Shown: positions 51,012-59,958 of the stretch, one piece after another
Position numbering within the stretch: the stretch's first letter is position 1
Layout: every line of letters starts with the position of its first letter
DNA from: Planctomycetota bacterium
GTDB lineage: Bacteria > Planctomycetota > UBA1135 > UBA2386
NCBI GenBank assembly: GCA_947444055.1
Contig: CANEYR010000005.1
Location: 50,651 to 114,650, forward strand
DNA: 64,000 nt
Reading direction: 5' to 3'
Position numbers and translations under genes: made by a program
The notes under the pieces: generated by a model
What the model was told of the DNA's origin: nothing
Databases searched by the model: none
Seen by the model: only the letters and a program-made list of their open reading frames with translations

Positions 51012-54000
51012 TTACCAGTCGCCGAAGGTGTCGGGCGAGTCGCTAGAAGGCGGCGGTGGTGGTGGGGTCGGGCCAGTGCCGCCGCCCGGGGGAGGCGGTG
51101 GTTTGTAGTCGTCGACGCCGTCGTCAGGCACGCGCGGGGAACGGCGCTTGGGACGGCCCTTGCCTTCGACGATGCTGCCGAAGGTCGGCACGCGCTTGGG
51201 ATCAAGCTCGACGTCGAAGGCTGACAGGTCCAGCGCTGCTGGCTCGATCACATCGATCTTGCCTCGGCGATCTTTGAAGCGCGGCACCACGTCGACATCC
51301 CGCGGCTTGTTCTGGTGGTCGCGGCCGCGATTGCGGTCGCGATCTCGACGGTTGCCTTGGTCGCGGCTGCCCTGGTCGCGGCGTGGCGGCTGTTGTTGCT
51401 GCTGTTGGCGCCCTTGCTGTTGGTTGCCCTGCTGTTCGCGATCCTGCTGCGGGCGATCTGGGTGTTGGCGATCCTGCTGTTGGCGATCCTGCTGTTGGCG
51501 ATCCTGCTGTTGGCGGGGCTGTTGCTGGCGGCTCTGCTGTTGGCGACCCTGCTGCTGGCGACCCTGCTGTTGGCGACCCTGCTGCTGACGACCCTGCTGC
51601 TGACGACCCTGCTGCTGACGACCCTGCGGGCGATCCTGCTGCTGACGACCCTGCGGGCGATCCTGTTGCTGGCGCCCCGGTTGTTCATGCCCCTGCTGTT
51701 GGCCTTGCTGTGCGTCTACTTGTTGGTGCTGACGGCGCCCCTGGTCTCGCCGCTGCCCGGGCTGCTGGCCGTGCCCATCTTGTTGGCGTTGCGGGTTGCC
51801 TCGGCGTTGCTCGCGTTGAGGACGCTGCCCGGGCTCCGATTGACGCTGCGGTGGACGCGGGGGGCCTTGCAGTTCCGGCGAAGACCCGTCGCTAGGCCCT
51901 TGCAGTTCGAGGTGTTCGTCGGTGGCTTCGTCAGGCCCTGGCGTCGCGGCGCCCTCTGGGGCGCTGGCGTCGTCCGAGGACCGGCGGCGTCCGCGCCGAC
52001 GTCGGCGTCGACGGCGCCCGTGGCGGTCGTCACCCGCATCCGTCCCGGCGTCGTCCTGCGGCACGGTCGTCGGCATGGCGCCCGCGTCGGCCGCTTCGTC
52101 GGTGTGGCCAGTCTCAGGAGCCTCGACGGTCGTTGAGGCCGGTGTCGTGGCGGGGTCGTCGTGTGGTTCGGATCGCGGCGACTGGTTGGCGTCGCGTGCA
52201 CTGCCGCCAAGTTCCGAGCTTGGCTCAGACTCAGGGCCATTGCCTAGTTGTTCACCGCCACGTCCGCGGCCGCGACGGCGGCGACGGCGACGAGGGCGTT
52301 GGTCGGGTTCGTCGTTTTGGCTCGGGCCGCTCGACCCGTCTGCCTGTTCGACAGGCTGGGGCTCGCTGGTGATCTGGGCCTCGTCGGTCGCGTTGGCGCG
52401 GCCTTTTGCCGGTTGCGGCCCACGGGTTCTAGCGGGGCGAACGGTTCGCCGCGGTGCAACGTCGTCCGCGACAACCCCGTCGGCGACAACCGCATCGACG
52501 TCCACGTCGACGTCGTCGCTGACTGCCCCTTCTGGTTGAACAAAATCGTGGTGCGGGTGCCTAGTGCGCACGGACGCAGGCGCATCGCCGTCCTCTTCAT
52601 GCTCCGTGTGGAGCGGAGCGAGGTCGTCGTCGGCGGCGGGACGACGGGCTTTGGCCGGACGCTTTGGCGCGACCGGTTCTGGTGAGTCGCCATTGGCCGC
52701 GTCGCCATTGGCCGCGTCGCTATTGGCTGCGTCGCCAACAGCAGGTTTGGTCGTCTCGGCAGCCTCAACATCGCCGCGGCGTCCGCGGCGACGGCGACGG
52801 CGACGGCGACCAGGCTCGGCTTCGGCTTCCCACGGATTGCTGGGGGGCGCGTCGGTGGTCGGTGTGGCGGCTGGCGCTGCCGGATTGGCATCGCGCGAAT
52901 CCCCTTCGTCGTCGTGACTTGGCGTCGGCGACTCGGCGGCTACGTCATTGCCGTCGTCGGGGGGCTCTTGCTCGTGGGCGACGCCGACGGGCGTGTGTCG
53001 AGGGCGCCGCTGCGGCTCGACCTGTTCGTGCGCTGGCTCGTCGTCGTGCGGTCGGTCGTCGTGCGATCGGTCGTCGTGCGCCTGGTCGTCGCCGTGCCCG
53101 AGGTCGTCGGGGTGGCTCTCGACGTTGCCGAACACTTCGTTGGCCATGGCGTGCCAGCGGTCGGCGACGGTCAGACTTTCGCCGCGGGCAAGCGTGCGCA
53201 GCTCAAACAACTCGAGCGCTTCGAGGAAGTACGGGCCGTGCAGGAAGCCTTCGGTACGGAAGCGCTTCTCGCCATCGCCTTGGGCGAAGCGATGTTGCAC
53301 GCCGCAGATGCGCTTCAAGCAGCCGGCGTCGCGCCGCGGCAAACGCAGCGAGGCACACAGCGGGCCCAGCAGTTCTTCGGCGATCGAGGAAGGGCTGCGG
53401 CCGGGGTTGCGTTCGGCCTTGGCCAACACCGGGCTTACCAGCAGCGCGCCGAGCAACACCGGGTTGCACGGCACGTGGCCGTCTTGCACGCGGTGGTCGA
53501 GTGCTTGCAGTAGGCGCCAGAAGTCGACGCGCTGTTCGTGGGCGGCGTTGGCGAGGAACTCGCCGAGCACCGGCACCAAGGTGCGGGTCGCACCGACGTC
53601 GCGCAGCAGTTGGAAGCTGTCGAGCGAGTGGCCGCCGCGCAGCAGGCGCTGGATTTCTTCGAGCAGGCGCGGCGGCGCGCTGCGCACCAAGTCCGCGGAG
53701 GTGTCGGCCATCGCCGCGAACGTGTTGGGTTCGACGGTGAAACCGAGGCGCCCAGAGAATTTGGCGGCGCGCAGGATGCGCACCGGGTCTTCGCGGAAGC
53801 GCACCACCGGGTCGCCGATCGTGCGGATCACGCGATCGCGCACGTCATGCAGGCCGTTGGTGTAGTCGAGGATGGTGTCGCGCGTCGGGTCGAGGAACAG
53901 CGCGTTCACCGTGAAGTCGCGGCGCAACGCATCTTCCTCGGCGGTGCCGAACTCGTTGTCCCGCGTGATCAGCACGTCGTCGCCGTTGTCGAGCTGGCTT

Positions 54001-54275
54001 GGCGTGCGGCGGAACGTCGAACACTCCAGGATCTTGGTGTTGCCGTGGAAGTGCAGGTGCGCCAGCTTGAAGCGGCGGCCGATGATGCGGCAGTTGCGGG
54101 GGAAGACGCGCTTGACTTGCTGCGGTCGCGCCTCGGTAGCGATGTCGTAGTCCTTCGCTTGGCGGCCTAGCAACAGGTCGCGCACACAACCGCCGACCAG
54201 GTAGGCCTCAAAGCCCTGCTTGATCAGGCGCTGCGTGGCGCGTACGGCGTCGATGTCGAGTTGCGACAGGTCCAC
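51012..54275 (-). CDS. pcnB: Poly(A) polymerase I-like nucleotidyltransferase with long disordered Arg/Gln-rich tail
   Basis: 1087 residues from GTG 54275. Residues 1-385 form a class II nucleotidyltransferase: YLVGGCVRDLLLGRQAKDYDIAT with the catalytic Asp pair, VFPRNCRIIGRRFKLAHLHF (the PcnB-type segment), RRDFTVNALFLDP and RFREDPVRILRAAKF. A CCA-adding role is possible, but the GRRFKLAH segment fits poly(A) polymerase better. From about residue 385 the protein is low-complexity: acidic/His repeats (DDRSHDDRPHDDE), three Arg blocks (490-500, 661-672, 753-765), a Gln-rich part (805-965) with GRQQQ repeats, then a Pro-rich end. PcnB is usually 400-500 residues, so the tail adds about 700. Roles of the tail could be RNA binding or assembly into RNP bodies; this is inference. 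panB starts one base after the stop. Confidence 0.92.
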   Translation of the reverse strand: MDLSQLDIDAVRATQRLIKQGFEAYLVGGCVRDLLLGRQAKDYDIATEARPQQVKRVFPRNCRIIGRRFKLAHLHFHGNTKILECSTFRRTPSQLDNGDDVLITRDNEFGTAEEDALRRDFTVNALFLDPTRDTILDYTNGLHDVRDRVIRTIGDPVVRFREDPVRILRAAKFSGRLGFTVEPNTFAAMADTSADLVRSAPPRLLEEIQRLLRGGHSLDSFQLLRDVGATRTLVPVLGEFLANAAHEQRVDFWRLLQALDHRVQDGHVPCNPVLLGALLVSPVLAKAERNPGRSPSSIAEELLGPLCASLRLPRRDAGCLKRICGVQHRFAQGDGEKRFRTEGFLHGPYFLEALELFELRTLARGESLTVADRWHAMANEVFGNVESHPDDLGHGDDQAHDDRSHDDRPHDDEPAHEQVEPQRRPRHTPVGVAHEQEPPDDGNDVAAESPTPSHDDEGDSRDANPAAPAATPTTDAPPSNPWEAEAEPGRRRRRRRRGRRGDVEAAETTKPAVGDAANSDAANGDAANGDSPEPVAPKRPAKARRPAADDDLAPLHTEHEEDGDAPASVRTRHPHHDFVQPEGAVSDDVDVDVDAVVADGVVADDVAPRRTVRPARTRGPQPAKGRANATDEAQITSEPQPVEQADGSSGPSQNDEPDQRPRRRRRRRGRGRGGEQLGNGPESEPSSELGGSARDANQSPRSEPHDDPATTPASTTVEAPETGHTDEAADAGAMPTTVPQDDAGTDAGDDRHGRRRRRRRRGRRRSSDDASAPEGAATPGPDEATDEHLELQGPSDGSSPELQGPPRPPQRQSEPGQRPQREQRRGNPQRQQDGHGQQPGQRRDQGRRQHQQVDAQQGQQQGHEQPGRQQQDRPQGRQQQDRPQGRQQQGRQQQGRQQQGRQQQGRQQQGRQQQSRQQQPRQQQDRQQQDRQQQDRQHPDRPQQDREQQGNQQQGRQQQQQQPPRRDQGSRDQGNRRDRDRNRGRDHQNKPRDVDVVPRFKDRRGKIDVIEPAALDLSAFDVELDPKRVPTFGSIVEGKGRPKRRSPRVPDDGVDDYKPPPPPGGGTGPTPPPPPPSSDSPDTFGDW
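51440..51700 (-). repeat. 15-bp tandem repeat coding for GRQQQ units
   Basis: Within the pcnB tail, a roughly 15-bp unit (GGTCGCCAGCAGCAG and variants on the minus strand) recurs through this stretch. It encodes RQQQG, RQQQD and RPQG variants. It stays in frame throughout and is part of the coding sequence. Such an array can change length by slippage. Confidence 0.85.
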
Positions 54276-54423
54276 GCCCGTCGGGGATAGGATCGTCGGT
54301 TCGATCTTCGTACTTCCTGCGGTTGGTACCAGTTTGGAAGCCAGCGGTTTACTGCGGGCACCCGCCGACTGACAACCAGTTTCTCTGGCGCTGCCGCCGC
54401 GGCGACGTTCCCGGACGGGGCGT

Positions 54424-55092
54424 TCAGGCCTGCAAGCCGCCGTCGACAGTGAGCACTTGGCCGGTCACGTAGCTGGCTGCGTCGGACAGCAAATAGCGCA
54501 CGAGTTCGGTGACGTCGGCGACGTTGCCGACGCGGCCGAGGGGAACCTTAGCAACCAGCCTCTGCTGGCTCTGTTGGTGGCTTTCAGCGTGATGGATGAG
54601 GCCGGGCGCAATGACGTTTACGGTCACTCCGGCGGCGGCAACTTCGAGGGCGAGCGAGCGCGCCATTTGCACGAGGGCGGCCTTGGCGGCGAAGTACATC
54701 GGGGCTCGCCGCAGGCCGCGGTCCTTGTCGACGCCGGCGGCTGCAAACAAGATCACGCGACCGCGTTTTTCTGTGACCATCGCGGGCACCACGGTCTGCA
54801 CGGTGTGGAAGGCGGTGTCGAGGTTGCTGGTGAACAGGTGCCGGAAGGTGGCGAGGTCGGTGCCGAGCACGGGCCGTTCGCAAAAGTCGCCAATGCAGTG
54901 CACCAACGCCCAGGGTGTGCGGTGCTGCTGGCGGAAGCGCGCGAAGGCGGCTTGTAGGGAGCTGGGATCGGCGGCATCGACGCCCGTGCGGCGGGTCCAC
55001 ACCGTCGTGCGGTCCGGCCACAAGGCGGCGATGGCGGCGCCGATGCCTTGGCCACCGCCGACGATCAGGATGTGGTCGGCAGCTTCGTTCAC
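54424..55092 (-). CDS. SDR family oxidoreductase-like protein
   Basis: 222 residues from a GTG that overlaps the ABC permease stop (GTGA). It has a short-chain dehydrogenase fold with LIVGGGQGIGAAIAALWP in place of the usual TGxxxGIG, then VHCIGDF, and YFAAKAALVQMARSLALEVA with the Tyr-Lys pair of the active site. ILFAAAGV stands where most SDRs have the catalytic Ser, so this position is Ala. VIAPGLIHH and GQVLTVDGGLQA complete the fold. Activity may be reduced or different; a regulatory or binding role is possible. It is the last gene of the ABC cluster. Confidence 0.85.
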   Translation of the reverse strand: MNEAADHILIVGGGQGIGAAIAALWPDRTTVWTRRTGVDAADPSSLQAAFARFRQQHRTPWALVHCIGDFCERPVLGTDLATFRHLFTSNLDTAFHTVQTVVPAMVTEKRGRVILFAAAGVDKDRGLRRAPMYFAAKAALVQMARSLALEVAAAGVTVNVIAPGLIHHAESHQQSQQRLVAKVPLGRVGNVADVTELVRYLLSDAASYVTGQVLTVDGGLQA

Positions 55093-56567
55093 GATTGGCG
55101 CAGCCAGCCCAAGATCTCTCGCAGCTTGGGTGGATTGCCGGTCATCAGCACGCCGACGCGGAAGACCTTGCCAGCGGCGCGCATGAAGAACCAGATCGTG
55201 GCGATCAGCAGAATCGTCGTGGCGATGTACTCCCACGTCTGTGGTGGGCCGCCGGCGCGGTTCATCATCGCAAACGGCGTGAACAACGGAATGAAGCTGA
55301 GCACCTTGGCGACGAGGCCGTTCGGTTCCTGCCCGATGAACATCATCGCCAGCAGCGGCACCATCAGAATCATCATCACCGGCTGCATCAGGTTCTGCGC
55401 TTCCTTGAGGGTGTTGCAGACCGAGCCGATCGCAACCAGCACCGCCGCGTATAGCAGGTAGCCGCCGAGGAAGTAGACGACGAAGGCGAACAGGTAGCCG
55501 CCGTTGCGCAGGGCGGTGAGCAGGGCGCCGATCATGCCGCCCGAGGTGTCGCCCAGGAACATCGGCGCGAGCCACGCGGAGAGGGCGCCAAAGCCGACCC
55601 AGGTGCCGACGATGGTGAGGCCGGTGGCGGCGATGCCCCAGATCTTGCCTTGCATCAGCTGGTGTGGGCTGACCGACGACAACAGCACCTCGATGGTGCG
55701 GTTGCCCTTCTCCTCAATCGTGCTGGTGAGCAGCAGATTGGCGATGCTGAAGATCGCCATCCACAGGAAGTAGACGAAGCCGACGGGCGCCCACTTGTCG
55801 ATGACGTTCTCATTCTTCACGTCGGTCGTCGCACCGGTTGTTGCGTCCACCTGCAACTTCTGGAACTCGACGCGCCTCTGGATGTGCTCGGCGACCTTTG
55901 GCGGGATGCCTGCCTTGGCGATGCGCTCCTTCTGCACGAGGCGGGTCAGCGTGTTCTCGTAGGCCGAGCGCAGAGCGCCGTCGGTCAGGTTGTTCGACAC
56001 GTAGCGGAAGTCGCTGGTCGTCTGCTCCGGGTCGGCGCCGAGCACGAAGTAGCCGAACACGTCGCCAGCTTGCACGCGTTGATTCAGTTGCTGCAGGCGC
56101 GCATCGGGTTCGGTCGCCGTAATGCCGAGTTCGGCGATCGGCACGTACGTGTATTGCTTCGCCGTCTGCACGTCGGCGATCTTCGCCAGCAGCGCCGGGT
56201 CCTGCTGCTGCATCCACTCGAAGACCGCCAGCAGTTGCTCGCCCGATGGTTCTTTGCCGTCGCCTGTAGCGCCGAGCTTCTGTTGCAGGGCCGCCAATCG
56301 CGGATCGTTCGTGGCCTTCGCCGCTAGCTGGAACAGCAGCTTGGCGTCGCCGCTGCGGAATTCGCGCTCGGCACGCTCCAGTAGGTCGCCCGGGCCCAGG
56401 TCGACCACGGTGTAGCGCTGCACTTGCTTCAGCTTTTCCAGCAGCGCCGTGGCGCCGACCATGGCGCCGATCAGCAACGGCACGATCAGGATGCCGATCC
56501 AGAACGTCTTCGTGCGCACGTTCTCGAGGTACTCGCGTTGCGCGACGAGCAGGGTCTTGTTCGCCAT
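55089..56567 (-). CDS. ABC transporter permease (NatB-like, ABC-2 family)
   Basis: 492 residues. One N-terminal helix (FWIGILIVPLLIGAMVGATALL) is followed by an extracytoplasmic domain of about 200 residues, then five or six helices near the C-terminus (WMAIFSIANLLLTS, TVVGTW-type segments, YLFAFVVYFLGGYLLYAAVL, VMMILMVPLLAMMFIG). This is the ABC-2 / NatB layout. ATG 56567 lies two bases after the ATPase stop. With that ATPase it forms a likely exporter for sodium or a small molecule; the substrate is undefined. Confidence 0.9.
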   Translation of the reverse strand: MANKTLLVAQREYLENVRTKTFWIGILIVPLLIGAMVGATALLEKLKQVQRYTVVDLGPGDLLERAEREFRSGDAKLLFQLAAKATNDPRLAALQQKLGATGDGKEPSGEQLLAVFEWMQQQDPALLAKIADVQTAKQYTYVPIAELGITATEPDARLQQLNQRVQAGDVFGYFVLGADPEQTTSDFRYVSNNLTDGALRSAYENTLTRLVQKERIAKAGIPPKVAEHIQRRVEFQKLQVDATTGATTDVKNENVIDKWAPVGFVYFLWMAIFSIANLLLTSTIEEKGNRTIEVLLSSVSPHQLMQGKIWGIAATGLTIVGTWVGFGALSAWLAPMFLGDTSGGMIGALLTALRNGGYLFAFVVYFLGGYLLYAAVLVAIGSVCNTLKEAQNLMQPVMMILMVPLLAMMFIGQEPNGLVAKVLSFIPLFTPFAMMNRAGGPPQTWEYIATTILLIATIWFFMRAAGKVFRVGVLMTGNPPKLREILGWLRQS

Positions 56568-56569
56568 GG

Positions 56570-57499
56570 TCAGCGCGCCTCCGCCGTGGCGGTGAGCTTC
56601 TGGTTCGCTTCGTCGACGGTACGCACGAAGATCTCGTGCAACGATGGTTCGCGGTAATCGAAGCGCTTGACGGTGACGTGGTCGAGCAACCAGCGCAGCG
56701 CCCGCTGCGGGTCGGTGCCGACTTGCAGGTAGATCTCGGCGTGCTTGCCGTTGTCATTGATTCGCGACAGTCCAGGCAGTTGCGCGAGCACGCGCCCGTC
56801 GCCGTCGTAGTCGAGCTGGATGCCGAGGTCGCGCCCCTTCTTGATCTCGCTCAGCGTGCCGGCGAACTGCAACTTGCTCTTGTGGATCATCATCACGTAG
56901 TCGCAGAGCTGTTCGGCCTGTTCCATGCCGTGCGTGCTGAAGATCACGGTGCGGCCTTGGCGCTTCATGTCGAGGATGATGTCGCGCATCGTGTCGCGAT
57001 TGACCGGGTCGAGGCCGCTGAACGGCTCGTCGAGGATCACCAGTTCGGGTTCGTGGATGATCGAGCCGAGCACCTGGACCTTCTGGCCCATGCCCTTGCT
57101 CATCGCCTCGCACTTTTTGTCGAGCCAGTCGCCGAGGCCGTAGCGGGTCAGCAGCTCGCGGGCCTTGTTGTTCGCGGTGCGCGAGTCCATGCCCTTGAGC
57201 TTGCCGAAGTAGGCGACGATCTCCGCCGTCTTCATCTTCTTGTAGAGCCCTTTCTCCTCGGGCAAGTAGCCGAGGCGGTCCTTGACCTCTTGGGCGTCGG
57301 CATGGCCGAGCACCGAGATGCGACCTTCGTCGGGGTGGAAGATGCTCATCACCATGCGAATCGTCGTCGTCTTGCCGGCGCCGTTCTGCCCAAGGAAGCC
57401 GTAGATACAGCCCTTGGGGACCTCGAGGGAGAGGTTGGACACCGCCGTGAACGAACCGAATCGCTTGGTGACGCCGTGCAGCGTCAACGCGTGGTTCAT
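56570..57499 (-). CDS. ABC transporter ATP-binding protein (NatA-like)
   Basis: 309 residues from ATG 57499 (MNHALTLHGVTKRFGSFTAV). Walker A is GQNGAGKTTTIRM, the signature loop is MSKGMGQKVQ (a variant of LSGGQ), and Walker B is LVILDEPFSGLDP. An unusual C-terminal region (about 225-309) follows, with GIQLDYDGDGRVLAQLPG and KRFDYREPSLHEIFVRTVDEA as in Nat-type and drug-export ATPases. Upstream residues in the open frame (about 60) are not protein-like and are dropped. Confidence 0.95.
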   Translation of the reverse strand: MNHALTLHGVTKRFGSFTAVSNLSLEVPKGCIYGFLGQNGAGKTTTIRMVMSIFHPDEGRISVLGHADAQEVKDRLGYLPEEKGLYKKMKTAEIVAYFGKLKGMDSRTANNKARELLTRYGLGDWLDKKCEAMSKGMGQKVQVLGSIIHEPELVILDEPFSGLDPVNRDTMRDIILDMKRQGRTVIFSTHGMEQAEQLCDYVMMIHKSKLQFAGTLSEIKKGRDLGIQLDYDGDGRVLAQLPGLSRINDNGKHAEIYLQVGTDPQRALRWLLDHVTVKRFDYREPSLHEIFVRTVDEANQKLTATAEAR

Positions 57500-57569
57500 G
57501 GCAGATCGCGGCACGTGGCCGCGTGCCGTCAGAGATTGTCGGACGGCGCCGTCGCGAGCAAGCGCGCTC

Positions 57570-57878
57570 TCACGTTCCGCGCGGGGCGAGCAGCGGCTGG
57601 GCGCGATCTGGCGCCACGCGGTGCACGGCGCCCGCTGACGAGTCGGTGCGAAAGTGCTGGGCCACCCGCGCGGCCACGGCGTTCGCCTGGGTGATGCCAA
57701 ATCCCGGGTCGTCGCCGTCGTCGCCGCGGTGACGCGTGACCTCGACGAGGAAGTCGCGGTTGGCGGCGGCGGCTGGCACGTTGAGGGCCGCCGCGAGCGA
57801 TCGACTGCCTGCAGCGAACTGGTGCAGCAACGGCACCGGCAGGATCTTGGTCAGGTCAGGTCGCAGCGGCGTGTCCAC
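57570..57878 (-). CDS. Hypothetical protein of about 102 residues
   Basis: A frame from GTG 57878 to TGA 57570 with strong GC3. The product begins VDTPLRPDLTKILPVPLLHQ and has NVPAAAANRDFLVEVTRH, then DDGDDPGFGITQANAVAARV. No membrane segment and no recognised motif. It sits 55 bp after the FAD oxidoreductase and 70 bp before the ABC ATPase on the same strand, so it is in the same cluster. An overlap with a longer open frame upstream is not coding-like. Confidence 0.55.
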   Translation of the reverse strand: MDTPLRPDLTKILPVPLLHQFAAGSRSLAAALNVPAAAANRDFLVEVTRHRGDDGDDPGFGITQANAVAARVAQHFRTDSSAGAVHRVAPDRAQPLLAPRGT

Positions 57879-57933
57879 GTTCGCTGCATCGGTGCGTTGG
57901 CCACCGACTGAAGGGCGGCCGTCTCGCCTTGGG

Positions 57934-59163
57934 TCAGCTGCTGGCGCAGCGACGCGGCGCGAACAATGGCATCGCCGGATGCGGGCAGGTGCCTGCCACG
58001 ATTTGTTCGGCAAGGCAGCGGCCGGCCAGGAAGGCGAAGCTCAGGCCGTAGCCATTGAAGGCGAGCAGCGCGAAGGTTCCTGGCGCACCAGGCAGGGCGC
58101 CGACCAGCGGCAGGCCATCGGGCGTGCCCGCCATGATGCCGGTCCACACGTGGGGGAAGGCGATGCCGCGCAGCGGCGGAAAGTGCGCGTGCACGTAGTC
58201 GAGCAGATTGCGTGTGACTTGCGGGTTGTGGCTGTCGTCGTCGAGCAGCCCGAGTTCTTCCCCGGGCACCGACCAGCGTTTGCCGCCGATGACGAAGCGA
58301 TCGTTGGCGATGCGGAAGTACTCGTAGCAGAAGTTGCTCGACATCGCGTAGCGCGGGAACTGCGCGAGCACAGCGGCCGGCAGTGCGGCGGTGGCCAGAA
58401 TCTGGCCGCGGAACGGAAACACCGCGCGCGCTAGCAAGCCGCTGCGATCGAGTTCGCGTGCCAGCGTGGACGTGCAATGCACGACGATGTTGGCGGCGAG
58501 GGCGCGTTGGTCGCGCAAACGAACTTGGAAGTCGCCGGCTTCGCCATCGATGGCGACGACGTCGGCCCCCTGCACGATGTGGGCACCGGCGGCGGTCGCC
58601 GCGGTGGCGAGGCCGCGCACCATCTGCACCGGCTGCACGATGGCTTCGCCGAGCAGATGCAGCGCGCCGTGAAAGCCAACGCCCGCCGGCAGCCACCTGG
58701 CGAGTTCCGGCTCGGGCACCAACTGGTGCGGCTTGCCCTCGGCCGCCAGCAGCGCCGCGGCGGTGACGAGCTCGGTCCACTCGTGCGCCGTCTCCGCTAG
58801 CCGCAGCCCACCTTCCTGCTGCAGCCCGCACTCGATGTTGTGGGTGGCGATCGCGGTGCGCAACGCCGCGTGGTTGTCGCGCAGGAAGTCCCACAAGAGG
58901 CGCGCCTTGTCGGCGCCGAATTGGCCGTGGATGCGGTGGTAGTGCTCGCCGAGGCCAAGCAACAGCTGGCCGTCGTTGCGACCGCTGGCGCGCGCGGCAA
59001 CGCTGCGTTGCTCGAGCACCACGACTTCGATGCCGCGTTCTGCCAAGTGCAGCGCCGTGGCGATGCCGGCGATGCCACCGCCGACGATGGCGACATCGCA
59101 GCGCTCGGGCATGTCGGTGGCGTTGGCCAGCGGTGCGGATTCGGCCAGCCAGAGCGAGGTCAC
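57934..59163 (-). CDS. FAD-dependent oxidoreductase (DAO family)
   Basis: 409 residues from a GTG that overlaps the preceding stop (GTGA). VTSLWLAESAPL precedes the FAD-binding motif CDVAIVGGGIAGIATALHLAE (24-45), which is the typical start of this group. NDGQLLLGLGEHYHRIHGQFG, FRGQILATAALP, GGKRWSVPGEE, HVWTGIMAGTPDGLPLVGAL and AFNGYGLSFAFLAGRCLAEQI follow. These indicate a glycine oxidase/sarcosine oxidase-like flavoprotein that oxidises an amine or amino acid. The substrate is unknown. No covalent-flavin motif is clear. Confidence 0.9.
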   Translation of the reverse strand: MTSLWLAESAPLANATDMPERCDVAIVGGGIAGIATALHLAERGIEVVVLEQRSVAARASGRNDGQLLLGLGEHYHRIHGQFGADKARLLWDFLRDNHAALRTAIATHNIECGLQQEGGLRLAETAHEWTELVTAAALLAAEGKPHQLVPEPELARWLPAGVGFHGALHLLGEAIVQPVQMVRGLATAATAAGAHIVQGADVVAIDGEAGDFQVRLRDQRALAANIVVHCTSTLARELDRSGLLARAVFPFRGQILATAALPAAVLAQFPRYAMSSNFCYEYFRIANDRFVIGGKRWSVPGEELGLLDDDSHNPQVTRNLLDYVHAHFPPLRGIAFPHVWTGIMAGTPDGLPLVGALPGAPGTFALLAFNGYGLSFAFLAGRCLAEQIVAGTCPHPAMPLFAPRRCASS

Positions 59164-59879
59164 GCGCGATCCTCGTCGCGAGTTGGGTGGTTGGTCAGGA
59201 TCATGATCTTCTGCCAGATCTTGCCCGACAGGCCGGTTGTCAGGTCCTCGATATCGTCGACGGCGTCGACTGCCTGCGGGTCGGGAAAGTCTTGCGCGTA
59301 GAGCGCGCCCACTTTGCCAATCAGCGACAGGATCTCGGTGCAGTAGTCGAGGTAGCGCGTCAGCTGGAACGGCGTCAGCGGGCGCTCGGGAGAGCTCTCG
59401 GTGTCGACGCCTGGGTGCAGCGCGCGGTCTGGATCCTTGGTCAATTGGTGCAGGTCGACAATGTGGGCAAGGGCCCGCAGCTCGTGCAGGGCCTGTAGGC
59501 ATCGGCGGCGCTTGCTGCGCAGTTCGAGGCTGGCGATGTAGACCGCGCCAGCACCAAGGAAGAACAGCATCGAGAGGCCGGCTTCCATCATCTGCAGCGT
59601 CTCGGTGAAGGTGGTGGTTTTTGGCTGACTCCAGCGCAGCGACCAAAACAGCCAGCCAACACACGCGATGCCGAGCAGCAGCAACAGCGTCGACATCAGG
59701 CGCAGCCGCCACACCGGACGGGCAATGCGTTCGGCCCGTTCGGCATGGCGGTTGACGATGTCCCGCAGGGCTTCGGCGACGGCCAATAGGCCGGCGGTCG
59801 GGAAGCGCTCGCGGATGCGGGCGAGCAAGCGGGCGACCGTGGCGACCAAATGGGCGCGATCGAGTTGGGAGTGGCTCAC
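59160..59879 (-). CDS. Membrane protein with cytosolic domain
   Basis: 239 residues from ATG 59879. A helical N-terminus (about 1-55) precedes two hydrophobic segments, LMSTLLLLLGIACVGWLFWSL and MMEAGLSMLFFLGAGAVYIASL, then a helical domain rich in charged residues (LHELRALAHIVDLHQLTKDP, YLDYCTEILSLIGKVGALYA). The end is DLTTGLSGKIWQKIMILT. I do not recognise the family. It overlaps the FAD oxidoreductase by four bases, so it heads that unit. Confidence 0.8.
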   Translation of the reverse strand: MSHSQLDRAHLVATVARLLARIRERFPTAGLLAVAEALRDIVNRHAERAERIARPVWRLRLMSTLLLLLGIACVGWLFWSLRWSQPKTTTFTETLQMMEAGLSMLFFLGAGAVYIASLELRSKRRRCLQALHELRALAHIVDLHQLTKDPDRALHPGVDTESSPERPLTPFQLTRYLDYCTEILSLIGKVGALYAQDFPDPQAVDAVDDIEDLTTGLSGKIWQKIMILTNHPTRDEDRA

Positions 59880-59958
59880 GCGCGTATCGTTGCGCGCGAG
59901 GACGTTCGGGGCACTCTGCTGTTGCCTTCTCTTGTCGGCTTGGTGCTTTTGGTCGCGC

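Noticed and set aside
51440..51700. CRISPR-like array
   Set aside because: Units are 15 bp with no unique spacers and lie in frame inside pcnB.
51315..52136. Plus-strand hydrophobic frame (Leu-rich, membrane-like)
   Set aside because: It is the complement of the Gln/Arg repeat region of pcnB; CAG repeats read antisense give Leu-rich peptides.
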